Origin: Leguminivora glycinivorella
Taxonomy: Eukaryota > Arthropoda > Insecta > Lepidoptera > Tortricidae
Length of the DNA: 64,000 nt
Direction of reading: 5' to 3'
Assembly: GCF_023078275.1 (NCBI RefSeq)
Contig: NC_062980.1
Coordinates: forward strand, 11,550,783 to 11,614,782
A program made the translations under genes and the position numbers. Below the pieces are notes generated by a model. The model searched no databases and was not told where the DNA came from. It was given only the letters and a program-made list of their open reading frames with translations. Below are positions 23,165 through 35,092 of this stretch, in pieces. Numbering within the stretch: the stretch's first letter is position 1; every line of letters starts with the position of its first letter.

Positions 23165-25270
23165 AGTGTGACTACTAAAAAAAACACAAATTAAAACATT
23201 TTCTATGAAAATAATTTAATTTGTTCTTAGAGCATTCATAAATTGTGCGGAATCTCGTCTAATAATAATATAATAGAATGCCAATTTGCCATAATTGTCT
23301 GAAACGTCATAACCTAACTAGCGCTTTGAACTCCAACTAAAAGTTGTTTACTCCCGCAAATCGGACGTCATTTGGTTTAGAAGAAATAAAAAGCGAATGT
23401 CCCAGCTGGGCACGAGACGCGAATAGCGCGGGGCGTAAGTTGCGAACTTGCCCGAACTTTACCGTGCAGCTGCAGAGGCTATTCTTAAATGGCAGCCCAA
23501 TACGAACGTGATTCATAGTGCGCTCTGATATTAAATTTTTGGTCATCTACCTCTACCCATATAACCATAATCGGTCGCCGTTCCTACGCAAATCCTCCTA
23601 TTTTGTGTACACACAGGTCTTCGGGTCTCAATGCTTAGTCGCAGTACGGTCGACGTTTAGTCGCGGCGACCCAAATGGGGACGATTGGTAACAGGCACAA
23701 ATGGTCACAGAAGTGACAGAAGTGTGCACTACGCGTGCACACATTGTTACCGTTTGGCGACTACTTTCCCAAAATCATTCGTTCATTTCATTCTTTTCAA
23801 ATGGCGACTGTCAGAGACGTCAAAGTAAAAAAGAAATAAAATCATTTGACATTAAAATGTAATGGCGTAAGAATTTGTTAAAGATAAATATTGTAATATA
23901 ATGTGGGCTAATTACCATGGCCAATTAAATTGCTCGAGTGATTTCATAAAATAAGTCTAAATTTATCAACGCGCCATCAATTTACCTCAGTTTAACCAGT
24001 AATAATATTATTGACTACTCGGTGTTTGCGTGTTATGTATATTGATTGGTGAAGTTTTAGTGCTCCGGTGCATATACTATACTGAAATAATAAAAATAAT
24101 GCCTAGAAAACCAATAAAGTTGTTAAAATATGGATTAAGACGGTAATATTCCATGTAAAAAACAGTCGCCAAACGGTCACCAAACGGTCGACAAACGGTC
24201 GCAAAATGGTCGCAGCGTACACGCGTGACCGAAAGCAGTGAATATTTATTATATTTTCAAAATGGCTTCTTGTATTAATTTTTTCCAGGTATCCTCAAAC
24301 TTTATAAACAATTAAATATGCCGTCGTACTCAGTTGCCCTCACTAAAGAATATTAAAAAAAAATTGTAACGTGCGTACCGAGCTGCTGGGTTGTAAAGGA
24401 TCGGGGATCATATTATTATGGTCTTCTATAGAGCAACTAGTATTTTGCGGCATTTCACAATTGACACTTGTTGAAGTAGTCGTCATTAATATTACTATCA
24501 ACATTAATTTCAGCGATCTGTACTTCTTTTGTAAAGTTTTTTGTATAGATAAGTGTCTACAAATTTGTAATATTAAAGAGACATAAATAAAACGTAGTAG
24601 AGTAAATAATGTGTTTTTTTGTAACCCAAACAAAATACTTGTAGATACGAGTGCGGAAAAGAGGAAAATCGATACGAGTAGCGATAAATTAATACACGAA
24701 CGAAGGGAGTGTTTTAAATCGACACGAGTTGTGAATGTCCTTTTCGCACGTGTATCGTACGAAGATTTTCAGTACCTAAATCTAAGCTAAGAGTTTCGAC
24801 CAGACAAGAAATGAATCATTGCTTGATTTGCTCGCACTACTGCGTTAAAAAAAGCAGCATCTGTACTGAAAAAAACTATCATTGCGCAACAGAAATTCTA
24901 TTAATATCACAGTAAATACTCTATTTCATTTGATTCCTACTTTTATTGTGTAAAGCAACACTACACTTCATTTTTATCAATAAGAATTAAAAATTATATA
25001 TTTAATACATTAAGTAACTATAAAGTGCTTATCTATTTGTATTATCATTCTGCACTTTTCTTAACTTTCCCACATTTCTATTTAATGTCGAAGAGTGCTT
25101 AAATGGTCGTCGTCGTTTATTATTATTTAATTCGCTCATATTTAAATGATTCAAAGCAACCAGTCCACAACTTCACAAGACAGTTTGAGAAACCTTCGTA
25201 TTTCAGATTGTCATTTGCGGATACAGTGGTTTAGGAGCAGTTCGGTAATCAGACCTACACATGTGTGTAC
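23165..25270. other. Spacer with a small 'acggtcg' repeat cluster
   Basis: Around 24165-24215 'gtcgccaaacggtcaccaaa' begins a short tandem of 'aaacggtcg'. The inverse 'accgtttggcgac' lies at 23750-23762, so 23.7-24.2 kb may be a degraded inverted-repeat element. No gene recognised. Confidence 0.4.
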
Positions 25271-25470
25271 AAATTCTGTCAATGTCACTGTCAGAAACCG
25301 TTCTGACAGTGACAATGACAGCCACAAATTCGTCCACATGTTTTTACCGTTATGTGTGCAAACGTCGACTAATAAAGTGTCGTTAAAAGTCATTCTGACA
25401 GTGACATTGGCAGCCACAAATTCGTACACATTTTGTTACCGTAACGAGTGCACACGACGACTACATTTTG
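25271..25470. repeat. Small palindrome plus a 90-bp direct repeat
   Basis: 'tgtcactgtcagaa' and 'ttctgacagtgaca' form an inverted repeat at about 25284-25314. The following 'tctgacagtgaca...gccacaaattcgt' block recurs about 90 bp later. The 130-codon ORF through this region repeats accordingly and shows no known domain. Confidence 0.5.
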
Positions 25471-26435
25471 TTATTGTATCAATACGGTCGCATTGTTTGC
25501 ACGACGTTACCACGCGTTATGTCACATTTGACAGTTAGTTACTGATTTGAAGATTTTGCGACTGAAATGGTTGTATGGGATAATATCCCCATTAGAATCA
25601 TTGTCTAAATGTATATATATTCATTGTAAGTGCCAGTTTTATGAATAATATTTACTTTTTATGTGAAAATACGTTCAAAAATAGTTTTTTTTTGCAAAAT
25701 GTCCTCATAGGTGAATAACATTTTTTATTTCTTTTGGCCTCAGAAATCCGTGGGTAATGAGTACCGTGTATAAATCTATTATATAAAAACATATTATTAC
25801 CTGAAAATTATACCAAGATACCTATAGCAAATGAGTAGGTACGTTTTCAGTGTACCGCCCGCATACCTAAAAGCTACAAGACTCCGTGTTTATCCGATTC
25901 ACATTTCAGTTGTCCAATATGATACTTATCTATTCTGAGCTAAATGAACTTTAAAATCGAGCAGGAAATACAAAAGTATAAAAACCCTTCTCTAGAATTA
26001 ACTAACATATACATACAGTAATTTAACCGCTAGTGATCGTAACTTTTGCATATGTGTAACCGCTAACATACATATTTGATTGGTTATACATTAGCATCAA
26101 GATATAGTTTCTGAATGCAGCGCTTGGAAGAAGTTTGTCGTAGCCGCTGGACGGATGTTGTGCTTAGATGTGATAGCAGAATTTTAGTTGACTTTGAAAC
26201 TGTATCAATATAAATAAATAATGAAGTTTATTCTGACACTGCAGTCCACGAGGAAACATTGGACACGCCATTATTAGCAGTGGTTGGGTGACGCATCTGG
26301 CTGAGCAGATTGCTCTATATGTGAACTATAAACTAATTAGAGTAGGTGCCTACATACAATTACTAGAATGAGATAATGTATGTTTACGGAAATAAAAGCA
26401 GTTAACTCCTGTAGTATTTTCTTTGCGCTATGATA
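25471..26435. other. Spacer, nothing recognised
   Basis: AT-rich DNA without a supported feature. Confidence 0.35.
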
Positions 26436-26586
26436 TGGGCTTCTTGAAGACGCGGGTTTTTAGGGATCTCTGACTCTGGAGTCGGCATCGCTTAAGTGGC
26501 TCCTATAATGTTTCTTATGTCCACAAGCGACAATGACCGCTTCCCATCAGGCAGCTTGTCTGCTCGTTTGTCGACAGTCACAAAAA
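26436..26586 (+). repeat. 3' tail of a lepidopteran retroelement, copy 2
   Basis: It shares 'cttcttgaagacgcgggttt', 'gtggctcctataatg', 'gcgacaatgaccgcttccca' and 'ctgctcgtttg' with 12825-13007 and ends in a short A-run. Confidence 0.5.
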
Positions 26587-27042
26587 AATGGCAGTTTGCT
26601 CAAAATAATGGGCGAAATGTATTCTATTAATGTGTAGTCTACCATATATATACTTTCATACGTGTGGGTAGATTAATAAATATTCAGTCTTAGAACCAGC
26701 TTACGTGTGTTTTACTCCTCCGTCTCAATACATGTTTTACATGGCGCAGCCGGTAGGATCTTATTCCGACTATGGTCTTTAGTCCTGCTTTTCCATTGTT
26801 TATTTAAAAGCACTTTCTGACCTAATTTTAATGATGGAAGATCATGGGTTTTGTGCAATAAATGCTGCGATATTAATAAAGTATTTCATTAAAAGTTCAA
26901 CCACGATTGAAGGTCATGACATGATTCCGGTATGATACGCCCACGATTCCCGATATCATGATCACAAGATGCTAGAATTTGCCGGTTTAGCTCCTCAAAT
27001 ATTATACTTAGGCACATGCACTTAAATTATAGTGATTTTAGT

Positions 27043-27806
27043 GGTTCACTATTGTCTTGCAGAAACTTTTTTTGCATATATTTGATTGGTATAATAAATA
27101 ATAGTTCTTGACAGAAGTCACGTTTAGCAGAAACACCTTACGCAGAATATGCTTTGGCATAAATAATTTCGCAGATTTTTATAATACCGAATCTTACTTT
27201 GGCATAATGTTGATGAGCTTACTATTCGACTAGAAGACTATTATTAGTCTTCTAGTCTAATAGTACTTTCGCAGATAATATTTGTGCATAATATTTAGGC
27301 GGCATAAAGTTGCAATATCGTCACTACTTTTAAAAAAACTTGTATCTTCGTCTGTCAATGAAAAGAAAATTGTAGTATGTATGGAATGCATATAGACTTA
27401 CTGCGTTTTAACTTTGAGGAACAGCGTGAGATACGAGATTTTTAAAAGTAGTGACGATATGCTTTTTGATATCGGACCTTTTGAGGATGCAAGATACCTA
27501 ACACTCGTACCTAACGGGACCTCTGGGGCTGTATTTCCTTTTCGATAGCGTGTCATAATTGTGCTCTTGTAATAGTATATATGCTATACGATTATTATGG
27601 TACATAAAATTATTGTAAATCAAAATCGACCAAAGTAATGTTATTTAAAACAATAGTCTGTAAATGTGTCGTATAATGCCTGGTAGTAATAATGCCAACT
27701 AAGTTTTCTGTAAAATTACCATTCGACCGAAAGTGTTTCTGCGAAACATGTTATATATGCGAAGTGTGTTTCTGACCAAAATTATTCTGCCAGATGAGGG
27801 TAACCC
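27043..27806 (-). mobile_element. Phrase-built repeat element, copy 2 (inverted)
   Basis: This is the reverse complement of 22327-22967 in order and content. It begins GGTTCACTATTGTCTTGCAG and ends with the complement of GGGTTACCCTCATCTGGCAG. GATTTTAGT flanks it at 27034-27042 and 27807-27815, again a perfect 9-bp duplication. It is longer than copy 1 because a 140-bp MITE sits inside. Confidence 0.85.
27318..27457. mobile_element. 140-bp TA-flanked MITE nested in the phrase element
   Basis: The ends TCGTCACTACTTTTAAAAA and its complement are inverted repeats flanked by TA (27316-27317 and 27458-27459). The uninterrupted sequence in copy 1 of the host element joins exactly here, which shows the insertion directly. 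TA targeting suggests a Tc1/mariner-type MITE. Confidence 0.8.
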
Positions 27807-27815
27807 GATTTTAGT

Positions 27816-29756
27816 AATACGGTACTAAGTGACTCCTAATCTACTCCTTGTACAAATAGTTATTTGTTTTACAAGGGGGCAAAGTTGTTGTTTAACCGCA
27901 CGTGCCAAAATGGATACCCGAGCAAGCGAAAGATTCCAATATTGAACCGCGAGATCACTCTTGTAGATAAAATGCAATTTGCTATCTGTTTTCGAATAGC
28001 AAAGTAAGCCTTTAACAGTTAGTGTGGAGAAAAAATAATTTCGTAATTCGTAAAGGACAACTGCTGAAAGAAACCATACCTATTAGTTTCAAATGTGTAG
28101 TACCTACCCTACCTACTTACCTACATATATTTTGGTTGTATTTTTTAATAGACTAGATACGTTACTTCGTGTATTGAAAGTCGGCTACGCTAGTTATCGG
28201 AACTAATAATATACCGGCAGGATTCCTGCGGGCCTGTACACGGGCGAGGCTGCAGGACGCGAGGTAGTTCCTTATATTCAGAGGACAGAGCGGGCGCGTG
28301 CCGCGAATACGTGCCACCGGAACTAGTGTTGTGCTAGGGATACTTCTACTGTTCTTCGAATCTGCAAGTCCGCAGTCCCTTTCCAAATATCCGGAACACA
28401 ATTTTTCCATTTTTTTTATATCTTACATTTTGGCAGTACATTGCAATTCAGCTATTTAATTCAATTCAATATATTAATTTCAAATTTTTAAAATTCATAG
28501 TGTTAGTACATATCGCAACAAAGCCTTAAAACTTTATGTTAGTGCTAAAAAATAACTTAATAGTTACCTATTTAACTATAAATAAACTTAAAAACGACGT
28601 GGTGTGGTGATTGGGGACGCGCGCAGCTGAACTCATAGCGCAATACTTTACACTTACTAAAAAATATACACGCGGCTATCTGTTAATTATTGCAAATTGT
28701 TTCATAGACATAATTAAAGTTTGTATTTCTCAATTTTTCCTCGAGAAAATACATTAGACGGATGAAATAATATTATGGGACAAAATATCCGCTTGGGGAA
28801 ATTTCCCAGGCATGACACATCACTAGTCGGAGCCAAGGATCCCTTCTACATAAAGATTTATTCCCATCTGTAACTGAGAAGGCGACGCGACAGTTTTTCC
28901 CAATTATAAGGTGTAAGCACCCCATTTATTAACATCTCGTCAAAGAAATCACGGACCTTTTCTACGGCGCTGAAATTAATGGCCTTTAGAAGTAAGTTTT
29001 AAGTAGGATTTAGCGTTCGACCTAGCTGATGGTCTTAGTTTTAGTATTTTTAGTGTGCCGTATAACAAAATTGGTTAAAATGATCTTTGAGGTATGAAAT
29101 TAGTGCGGTGTCTTTGAGGTATTAAGTATTTATAAAAGTAAAGCTTTTAGTTTAGCTAAACTCGTGTAGTGATGACTTAAGAGTTTCACCACCCTCTTTT
29201 TTCTCGTAGAAGTGTCGTAGAAGCCGAATGTAGGATATGGGCTCCATTGTGGTGTGGGCGACCTATCACTGCCGTGTCACAAATGTGTTTTCTTTCAACA
29301 CCTTAATTGCCAAGAGTGGCACTGAAGCTTGATGAATCAATTGCAGAAAAAATGTACGTTTCGGTGAATTTTGTGTCCCGTGAAAACAAGGTCGATTTAA
29401 AAATATATCACGAGAGAAAAACATAATTCCATCACTGTAATAAAATACCCTCTTTAGATTCCCGTCATATTCTTTTTATTCCAATTCTATCTTTACTTTT
29501 TTTCCGTGCGGTGTGTTTTTACATCCAATACAAAATTATCATGTCCCAATTCCGATTTTTTTTCTTTGAAGACCATTTGTTACGCTTCATTTCACTTCCT
29601 ATAAAGTTTCACCGTTGTTTACTTCCACATATAATGTTCTTCTTTGAGTTCTGTATGTGTTTATTTCCTTTTATTAAGAATAACTTTGAATTTAATGTTG
29701 ATTAGCATGTCCCAGCTTTTTGAACTTTCGTTACTCAGGTTTCGTTACGGGGCATT
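27816..29756. other. Spacer without recognised gene
   Basis: A GC-richer stretch at 28190-28400 has an 82-codon minus-strand ORF (28162-28410) with no domain I know. A short 'ccaagagtggcactga' at 29311 is a fragment of the repeat found at 31.6 and 57.5 kb. Otherwise nothing. Confidence 0.35.
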
Positions 29757-30070
29757 AAATCTAGCGTGCGACTTTCGATCCGGGGGTCGCGGGTTCGAAC
29801 TCCGGCTCATACAATGAGTTTTGAGCGGAACTTATTTATGTGCGAAATGTCATTTGATACTTGCCAGTCGCTTTTCGGTGAAGGAAAATCGTGAGGAAAC
29901 CGGACTAATTCCAATAAGCCCTACTTAGTAACCCTTCGGGTTGGAAGTTCAGATGGCAGTCGCCTTCGTAAAACTAGTGCCTACGCCAAATCTTGTGATT
30001 AGTTGTCAAAGCGGACCCCAGGCTCCCAAGCCGTGGCATAATGCCGGGTTAACGCAAAGAAGTTGATGAC
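29757..30070 (+). mobile_element. tRNA-derived SINE (family 1), 5'-shortened copy
   Basis: From 'tctagcgtgcgactttcgat' through 'cgggttcgaactccgg' to 'gccgggttaacgcaaagaag' it follows the SINE at 14602, but the box A region is shortened to 'tctagcg', so it probably cannot be transcribed by Pol III. Confidence 0.75.
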
Positions 30071-30548
30071 AAATTTATGGCAAATTATTCCTTCAAGATA
30101 AGTACTTTAAAAAAAGGTACAAACTCAAGGCATAAGTGCATGCTTAGTTCAGCCCATATCACTGTATTAGAAAACCTCTTTTTCTAAACTGGCTCGATAT
30201 AATCCCATGTAATTAGACTGTATCGTACAGTTTCTTGCTTTGTTTGTCCTCGGCCGGGCCCTAGGAAACACTAAAACGTTTTTAAGTGCGGCATTACGGC
30301 GTACGATGCTGTAATTGCGCCCATACAAACAAAATATTGTGCGTGGGTAAGGATTTTTCAGAAAACAGTGCAAGAAAGGTTTCATAGTGTTTATCTGGAT
30401 ATTTTGACAAATAACCATTTGTTCTGTTTGTACAATATAATAGAATATATACCTACACAATATTATAAATGCGAAAGTGCCTATCCTATATATTTCCATA
30501 GCTACGGACTGATTTACACGGTGCGAGATCTCGCATGCGAGTATCATT
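30071..30548. other. Spacer with short repeat fragments
   Basis: 'acaatattataaatgcgaaa' near 30457 resembles the start of the Helitron-like repeat, and 'gatttacacggtgcgagatc' near 30510 resembles a common lepidopteran MITE end. The ORFs on either strand are not convincing. Confidence 0.35.
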
Positions 30549-30678
30549 AAGTGGGTGATGGACACACGAGCAAGTACGCGTACTTATGACTCGACGACCT
30601 TTTTCGATTCTGTGTCACCGAATTACCGGTTTGAAATCTTTAAGTACACGTACTTGTTCGCACGTCTATCACCCACTT
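30549..30678. repeat. 130-bp inverted-repeat element
   Basis: 'aagtgggtgatggacacacg' at the left is matched in reverse by 'cgcacgtctatcacccactt' at the right. The arms extend through 'gcaagtacgcgtactt', about 40 bp with several mismatches. No clear target duplication. Confidence 0.6.
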
Positions 30679-31126
30679 TGGAATGCGGCATTTTAGAGGT
30701 ATTAGCCAGCTGAATGGGATGTGACCTCAACAGTCCGCAACACAGACTTCATATAGCTACCATAGATCAAGCAAACGCATCTACTGACCGTGCTCGAACT
30801 CAGTCCAAACGTCTAGGTTGTCCTTCCCTATTCACAGCTTTCGAGCGTAAATTTTTGTAGGTGGAAGTCAACGAAAACATAAAAAAATGTCGCGATAAGG
30901 TGACGGACCCAATCATGGACAATTTAAGAAAAAAATTCGCCTGTTTTTGATATTTCACTGATAAATGTAAAAATTCTACCGCCAAGCGTATTAAATCTTG
31001 AATGTCCTATCCTTCTTCTACATTTCAAGCGTATTGCAGAATAGATACTCCTATTGGTTTCTTCATAGTTAACAAATTAAAACTAGGTGTTTTTTCTCCA
31101 ATTATGGACGGCAGTTCTCCAGTAAT
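30679..31126. other. Spacer, nothing recognised
   Basis: No supported feature apart from 'tccaattatggac' near 31098, a phrase that recurs to the right of the next element. Confidence 0.35.
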
Positions 31127-31135
31127 GGATCCCCC

Positions 31136-32025
31136 GGTGCCCGATTGATATTCCGAAATAAAATACGCCGATTTTCGGTACGCCGACAACGATTCGCCGA
31201 CGTCTGTTTTGGCCGAATAACGATTGGAAGATTCTCATTTCGCATAATATTCGTTCGTAAACGGAGTCAGTAGGCAGAAATTTGATACGCCGATTTACTT
31301 TTCGACGAACAATCATTTAGTAATTGTAAAAATTGGCCGACACAAAATTGGTCGAAACACAATAGGTCGAGTGATCATTTGGTATTTTTTTTTGGTGAGT
31401 TGGCTGGAGCCTGGAACTTGCGTACAAAGTGTTCTGCGGATTCAAGAATCTAGTTGTTAGATCGTTTGTAAGAGTAATTCACATTTATTTCATTTACTTA
31501 TTTATATTAATCATCATGTTCTGATTCTAAGGATTAATTTTAGTAAATTATTTATTGTTGTTTTCAACTCACCAAATTTTTTACGGATTTCTTTTAACGC
31601 TTTTTTGCCAAGAGTGGCACTGTAACTTAAAGAGTTCATGTGCTCTACCTACCCCTTTATGGGCTACAAGCGTGATTATATGTATGTATGTAAGAAAGAA
31701 AAGTGTCTATAAGTGCGTAATTTTTTTACAACAGCGATAAGTCATTCATTCGAAAATATTTTAACAATGTATAAAATGTGAAACGTTATTCGACTAAACG
31801 TGGCCTAAACGAAAATATTACTTTGCTAAATGTAAAATGTCCAATAATAGTTCGGATAATTTGCACAGAAGCGAACTGAACTGTATGCGAATCAAGATTC
31901 TACGTAACGTTATTCGACCAAAAGTGACAGCGATAGTTTGATTATTCGGCTAAATGGCATTCGGCGAATCGTTGTCGGCGAATCAATAATCGGCTAAAAA
32001 ATTGTCGGAGAATCATTAGGTAGCC
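31136..32025 (+). mobile_element. Phrase-built repeat element, related family, with 9-bp target duplication
   Basis: GGATCCCCC flanks it at 31127-31135 and 32026-32034. The ends are GGTGCCCGATTGATATTCCG and, reversed, GGCTACCTAATGATTCTCCG, an imperfect inverted pair that also resembles the GGGTTACCC end of the 22.3 kb element. The interior is again 15-16-nt phrases: 'tcgaaacacaatagg', 'tcgagtgatcatttgg', 'cgaatcaataatcgg', 'ctaaaaaattgtcgg'. A later insertion of about 350 bp (31385-31740) interrupts the phrases. No gene. Confidence 0.8.
31595..31715 (+). repeat. Dispersed 'ccaagagtggcactg' repeat, copy 1
   Basis: 'tttttgccaagagtggcact' to 'acccctttatgggctacaag' and 'gattatatgtatgta' recurs inverted at 57530-57622. 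It lies within the insertion that splits the phrase element. Confidence 0.55.
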
Positions 32026-32034
32026 GGATCCCCC

Positions 32035-33034
32035 ATTATGGACAGTGAAATAAGTTTAAAATTTTACTTTTAAAGCCAACTGATACGCAATGAGTCAATT
32101 TTATACACCATAAATACAATTAGTTTGGGTTATTTTAACATAGGATTGTTTCTTGTAAATTTTGGTTTTGTAAATTGTTCCTTGTCCATCATAGGAGGTA
32201 GGCAGTTTTTCGGGTCCAGTAATGGACACTCGCAAAATAACGTCATTTCTTTATATCTTTGGAGCAACAAACTAGTATGTTTTATACCTTATCTCATGCT
32301 TAATGCAGTAAGTAAAAAGCATTCAAGATTACACCGTGCGTTATTTTTTTATTATTTTATACATGAACTCATCTCTCTTAGCAACATTACTAAGAATTCG
32401 TCTTGATATTTTTTTCAGTAAACTGGTGAATTTTATCTTGTCTCCAAATCCTTCAGAAATAACCGAATTAATTGAAACTTCAAAATTAAACAGCTCTACA
32501 ACTCTAGTTTATGGTATATAGCCGTCAGTTTTTAGAAACTTATTTTAGATACTTATTTTTAAGGATTTGTGTTTTTTTGTCCATAATGGCATCACCGTCC
32601 ATTATGGGGTATTTTACCTTACGTAATATTTCATTGCAACTACACAAAATTTATGAACACTTAAGGACCAGATACATAATAATTTCCTATCACAGGTAAT
32701 TTTAACAATGTCATTGCAAAATGTGACACGTTTGGCCCCCATACAAATAAGGATGAACTTATTATTTTATCTAAATACCTACACCTACAACAAATATCTT
32801 AGTTTTGTTTCTGCAGTCCGACATGTATATCTATTAAAATCGCATGCGAAATTGCGAGTTCGTCCGCCGTCTAAAATTAGGCCCCCTGTAAGTTGACAAT
32901 CGCACTTCGGCAACGACGGTACGAAACGATGACAAATGCTACGAAACAATAGAGAAACTTAAAAACATAATGCATATATAAATATTGTCTTCGGTTACCG
33001 CGATAGTTACTCATGAAATAAAACTATGGAAAGG
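32035..33034. other. Spacer with scattered 'ccattatggac' phrases
   Basis: 'ccattatggac', 'ccagtaatggac' and 'gtccattatgg' recur at 32032, 32216 and 32598, and also left of the phrase element, so the phrase element probably inserted into an older repeat of about 1.5 kb. The ORFs at 32125-32896 are AT-driven and not convincing. Confidence 0.4.
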
Positions 33035-33148
33035 GATTATATCGCGTATAATGAATTTACAACGGGTGACCCGTTGACCACGAACACTGTAAAGTGTTCG
33101 AAACGTCGGGACGGGGTGAATTGTAAATTAATTATACGCGATATAATC
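33035..33148. repeat. 114-bp hairpin-rich repeat
   Basis: 28-bp arms 'gattatatcgcgtataatga' (33035-33062) and its near-complement (33121-33148) enclose smaller hairpins 'cgggtgacccg' and 'gaacactgtaaagtgttc'. I recognise 'gtaaagtgttcgaaacgtcg' as a dispersed lepidopteran phrase. Confidence 0.6.
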
Positions 33149-33262
33149 GAATCATCATGAGAAATCATCGATCATCATCATACCATATAATTTAGTTTTT
33201 ATACAAAAGTATGTACATTTAACTCTGTTTGTTCTCCTAATAAATAAAATAAAAATAAAATG

Positions 33263-33345
33263 ATGAGAAGATAAACATAATTTTGACATGTAGCAAATTT
33301 ATAGTGTAATTTTTATCATGAAATAAATTAATCTAATCTAATCTA
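33263..33345 (+). repeat. Retroelement 3' terminus, copy 1
   Basis: 'gatgagaagataaacataat' through 'ttttatcatgaaataaa' is identical to 34211-34276 and ends in short tandem 'atctaatcta' units, the pattern of a LINE 3' end with microsatellite tail. A TA-flanked MITE abuts its tail. Confidence 0.6.
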
Positions 33346-33692
33346 CAGGGTGGGGCCTGTAACAAAGGCGAATAATTGAACTCTAGGCTATTCTCCTTAT
33401 ACTGATCAACATTTGTTCGGCGACTTTTAAAAATAACTTGTATTTTGATTTTTATCACCCTTGAAAGTTTTTTCTAAGAGGTAATGTATTGCGAATTCTG
33501 TTAAGTCTAAAGTGTGACAGACAACGTCAATGACAACAATAATGGCGTACATTGAAGCTAATATTTATTTTGTATGAAAAATTAAAAATTTAGAGACTTC
33601 ATAATTTTTAAAAGTCACTGAACAAGTGTTGATCAGTATAAGGAGAATAGCCTACAGTTCAATTATTCGCCTTTGTTACAGGCCCCACTCTG
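33346..33692. mobile_element. 347-bp TA-flanked MITE with ~88-bp arms
   Basis: The left end CAGGGTGGGGCCTGTAACAA and the right end (reversed, CAGAGTGGGGCCTGTAACAA) begin inverted arms of about 88 bp. TA flanks both sides (33344-33345, 33693-33694). No ORF. Confidence 0.85.
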
Positions 33693-34204
33693 TATAATCC
33701 GTTTCCATAGTTTAATTTCATAATGCATATAATTTGTTCACAACAAAATAATATGAGTATTTAATAGAAAATACTATAAAAAAATATTTGAATTATCTTT
33801 CGTACTGGTCACGCCCTAGATAAAATATCAAAAACTGAGAAAAAATGAGATGCTTAATGCGAAGCGCCAAAGTCCAGTAATTAAAGCTGCCTTATAATTA
33901 TTTCCAGGGACGTGCTAATACTTTTACGGAGGATTGTTAATGAAAGGGAGCTATTATATCCGTATTGTGCCTGTTCTAACTTGAGGACCTTAATTAATAT
34001 TCTAAAGGGAAATCAAACTTAGAAAATCATAAGAGCCTTGATGGAGGAATGCATGCAAATATGCTTCGTGATAATTTCATGATATTGTAACTTAATTTAT
34101 TAATTTTATTTAGCTTGGCATGTGTATTTTCTTTCTTTGTAAATGACGATCCTCATTTGGGAGACACAATTATTTTTATTTGGAATTTATTATGTAATTT
34201 TTGA
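33693..34204. other. Spacer, nothing recognised
   Basis: AT-rich DNA without a supported feature. Confidence 0.35.
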
Positions 34205-34305
34205 CGATCATGATGAGAAGATAAACATAATTTTGACATGTAGCAAATTTATAGTGTAATTTTTATCATGAAATAAAGAAATCTATCTATCTATCTATCT
34301 ATCTT
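34205..34305 (+). repeat. Retroelement 3' terminus, copy 2, with (TCTA)n tail
   Basis: It is the same 3' terminus as at 33263, here followed by seven or so 'atct' units. A third-party tail '(aaat)n' follows near 34364-34390. Confidence 0.6.
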
Positions 34306-34703
34306 AATCATATCTCAAGGCATTAAGTCCGCCATTTGTACTTTTTTTTCCAATTGTGCAATAAAGTTTAAATAAATAAATAAATAAATACCCAATGTAT
34401 CGCTTAATAGACTACTTGAATCTACAATGTATAAATAAGTGTGGTACAGTACAGTGAGAACGATCAAGGATTGTAATAAAGCTTCTTGCCGCCGGCCTTG
34501 ACAACTACGACCATTCTGGCAAGAGTATTTTAAATACCACAAACATATATGCGCTTTTGCTCTACGTAACTTAGAGCCACATTGGAAAATTTGGACAGAC
34601 ACAACAACGTCTTGCAGCAGAGGTACATGCGGAACCTCCCATACCATACAATTTAGCGAACGCTTTAAAGGTAACAGACAGTTTACCTAATCAACCTTTA
34701 GTG

Positions 34704-34835
34704 CGTTTTCACGTTATCCGATATCGGATGTAGGAAGGATTTCAAAGGCAAAAATCAAAGATGGAGGCTTAAATATAAGTATGAGATATTGGTCCTACAT
34801 ACGATATCGGATCGGATAATGATAATGTGAAAACG
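34704..34835. mobile_element. Palindromic 'atccgatatcggat' MITE, copy 1
   Basis: The arms run 'cgttttcacgttatccgata' and its complement ending 'gaaaacg'. The same element is at 42292-42418 with perfect 33-bp arms; this copy is more diverged and has an extra 'ataatg'. Confidence 0.7.
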
Positions 34836-34846
34836 GTTTACTCGTA

Positions 34847-34985
34847 CAGTCAACCAATTGGAACCCTTGGCCACTGTAGAACTATGACATAGTGACGTTA
34901 TAAATCAGATTGTAAGAAATCTCTTACTGCTTGTCATTTTGACATGGTTGTACGGTGGCCTAGGAGGGTTCCAATTAGTTGACTG
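34847..34985. mobile_element. Palindromic 'cagtcaaccaattggaaccc' MITE, copy 1
   Basis: It begins CAGTCAACCAATTGGAACCC and ends in its near-complement, flanked by TA on both sides. A second copy is at 55043-55178. TA targeting suggests a Tc1/mariner type. Confidence 0.75.
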
Positions 34986-35092
34986 TACCTACACTTAGTT
35001 TCTATGCTATCAGTACGAACGAGATGTACAGCAACTATAAGGTCAGGACATTCAATGTGGAATTATTAACTATGATTTAGAATATTAATAAG

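Noticed and set aside
25146..25538. 130-codon ORF
   Set aside because: Its repeats mirror the DNA palindrome and 90-bp direct repeat; no domain or codon pattern supports a gene.
34315..34647. 110-codon minus-strand ORF
   Set aside because: Its end runs into an AAAT microsatellite and no domain is visible; probably chance in a decayed repeat.
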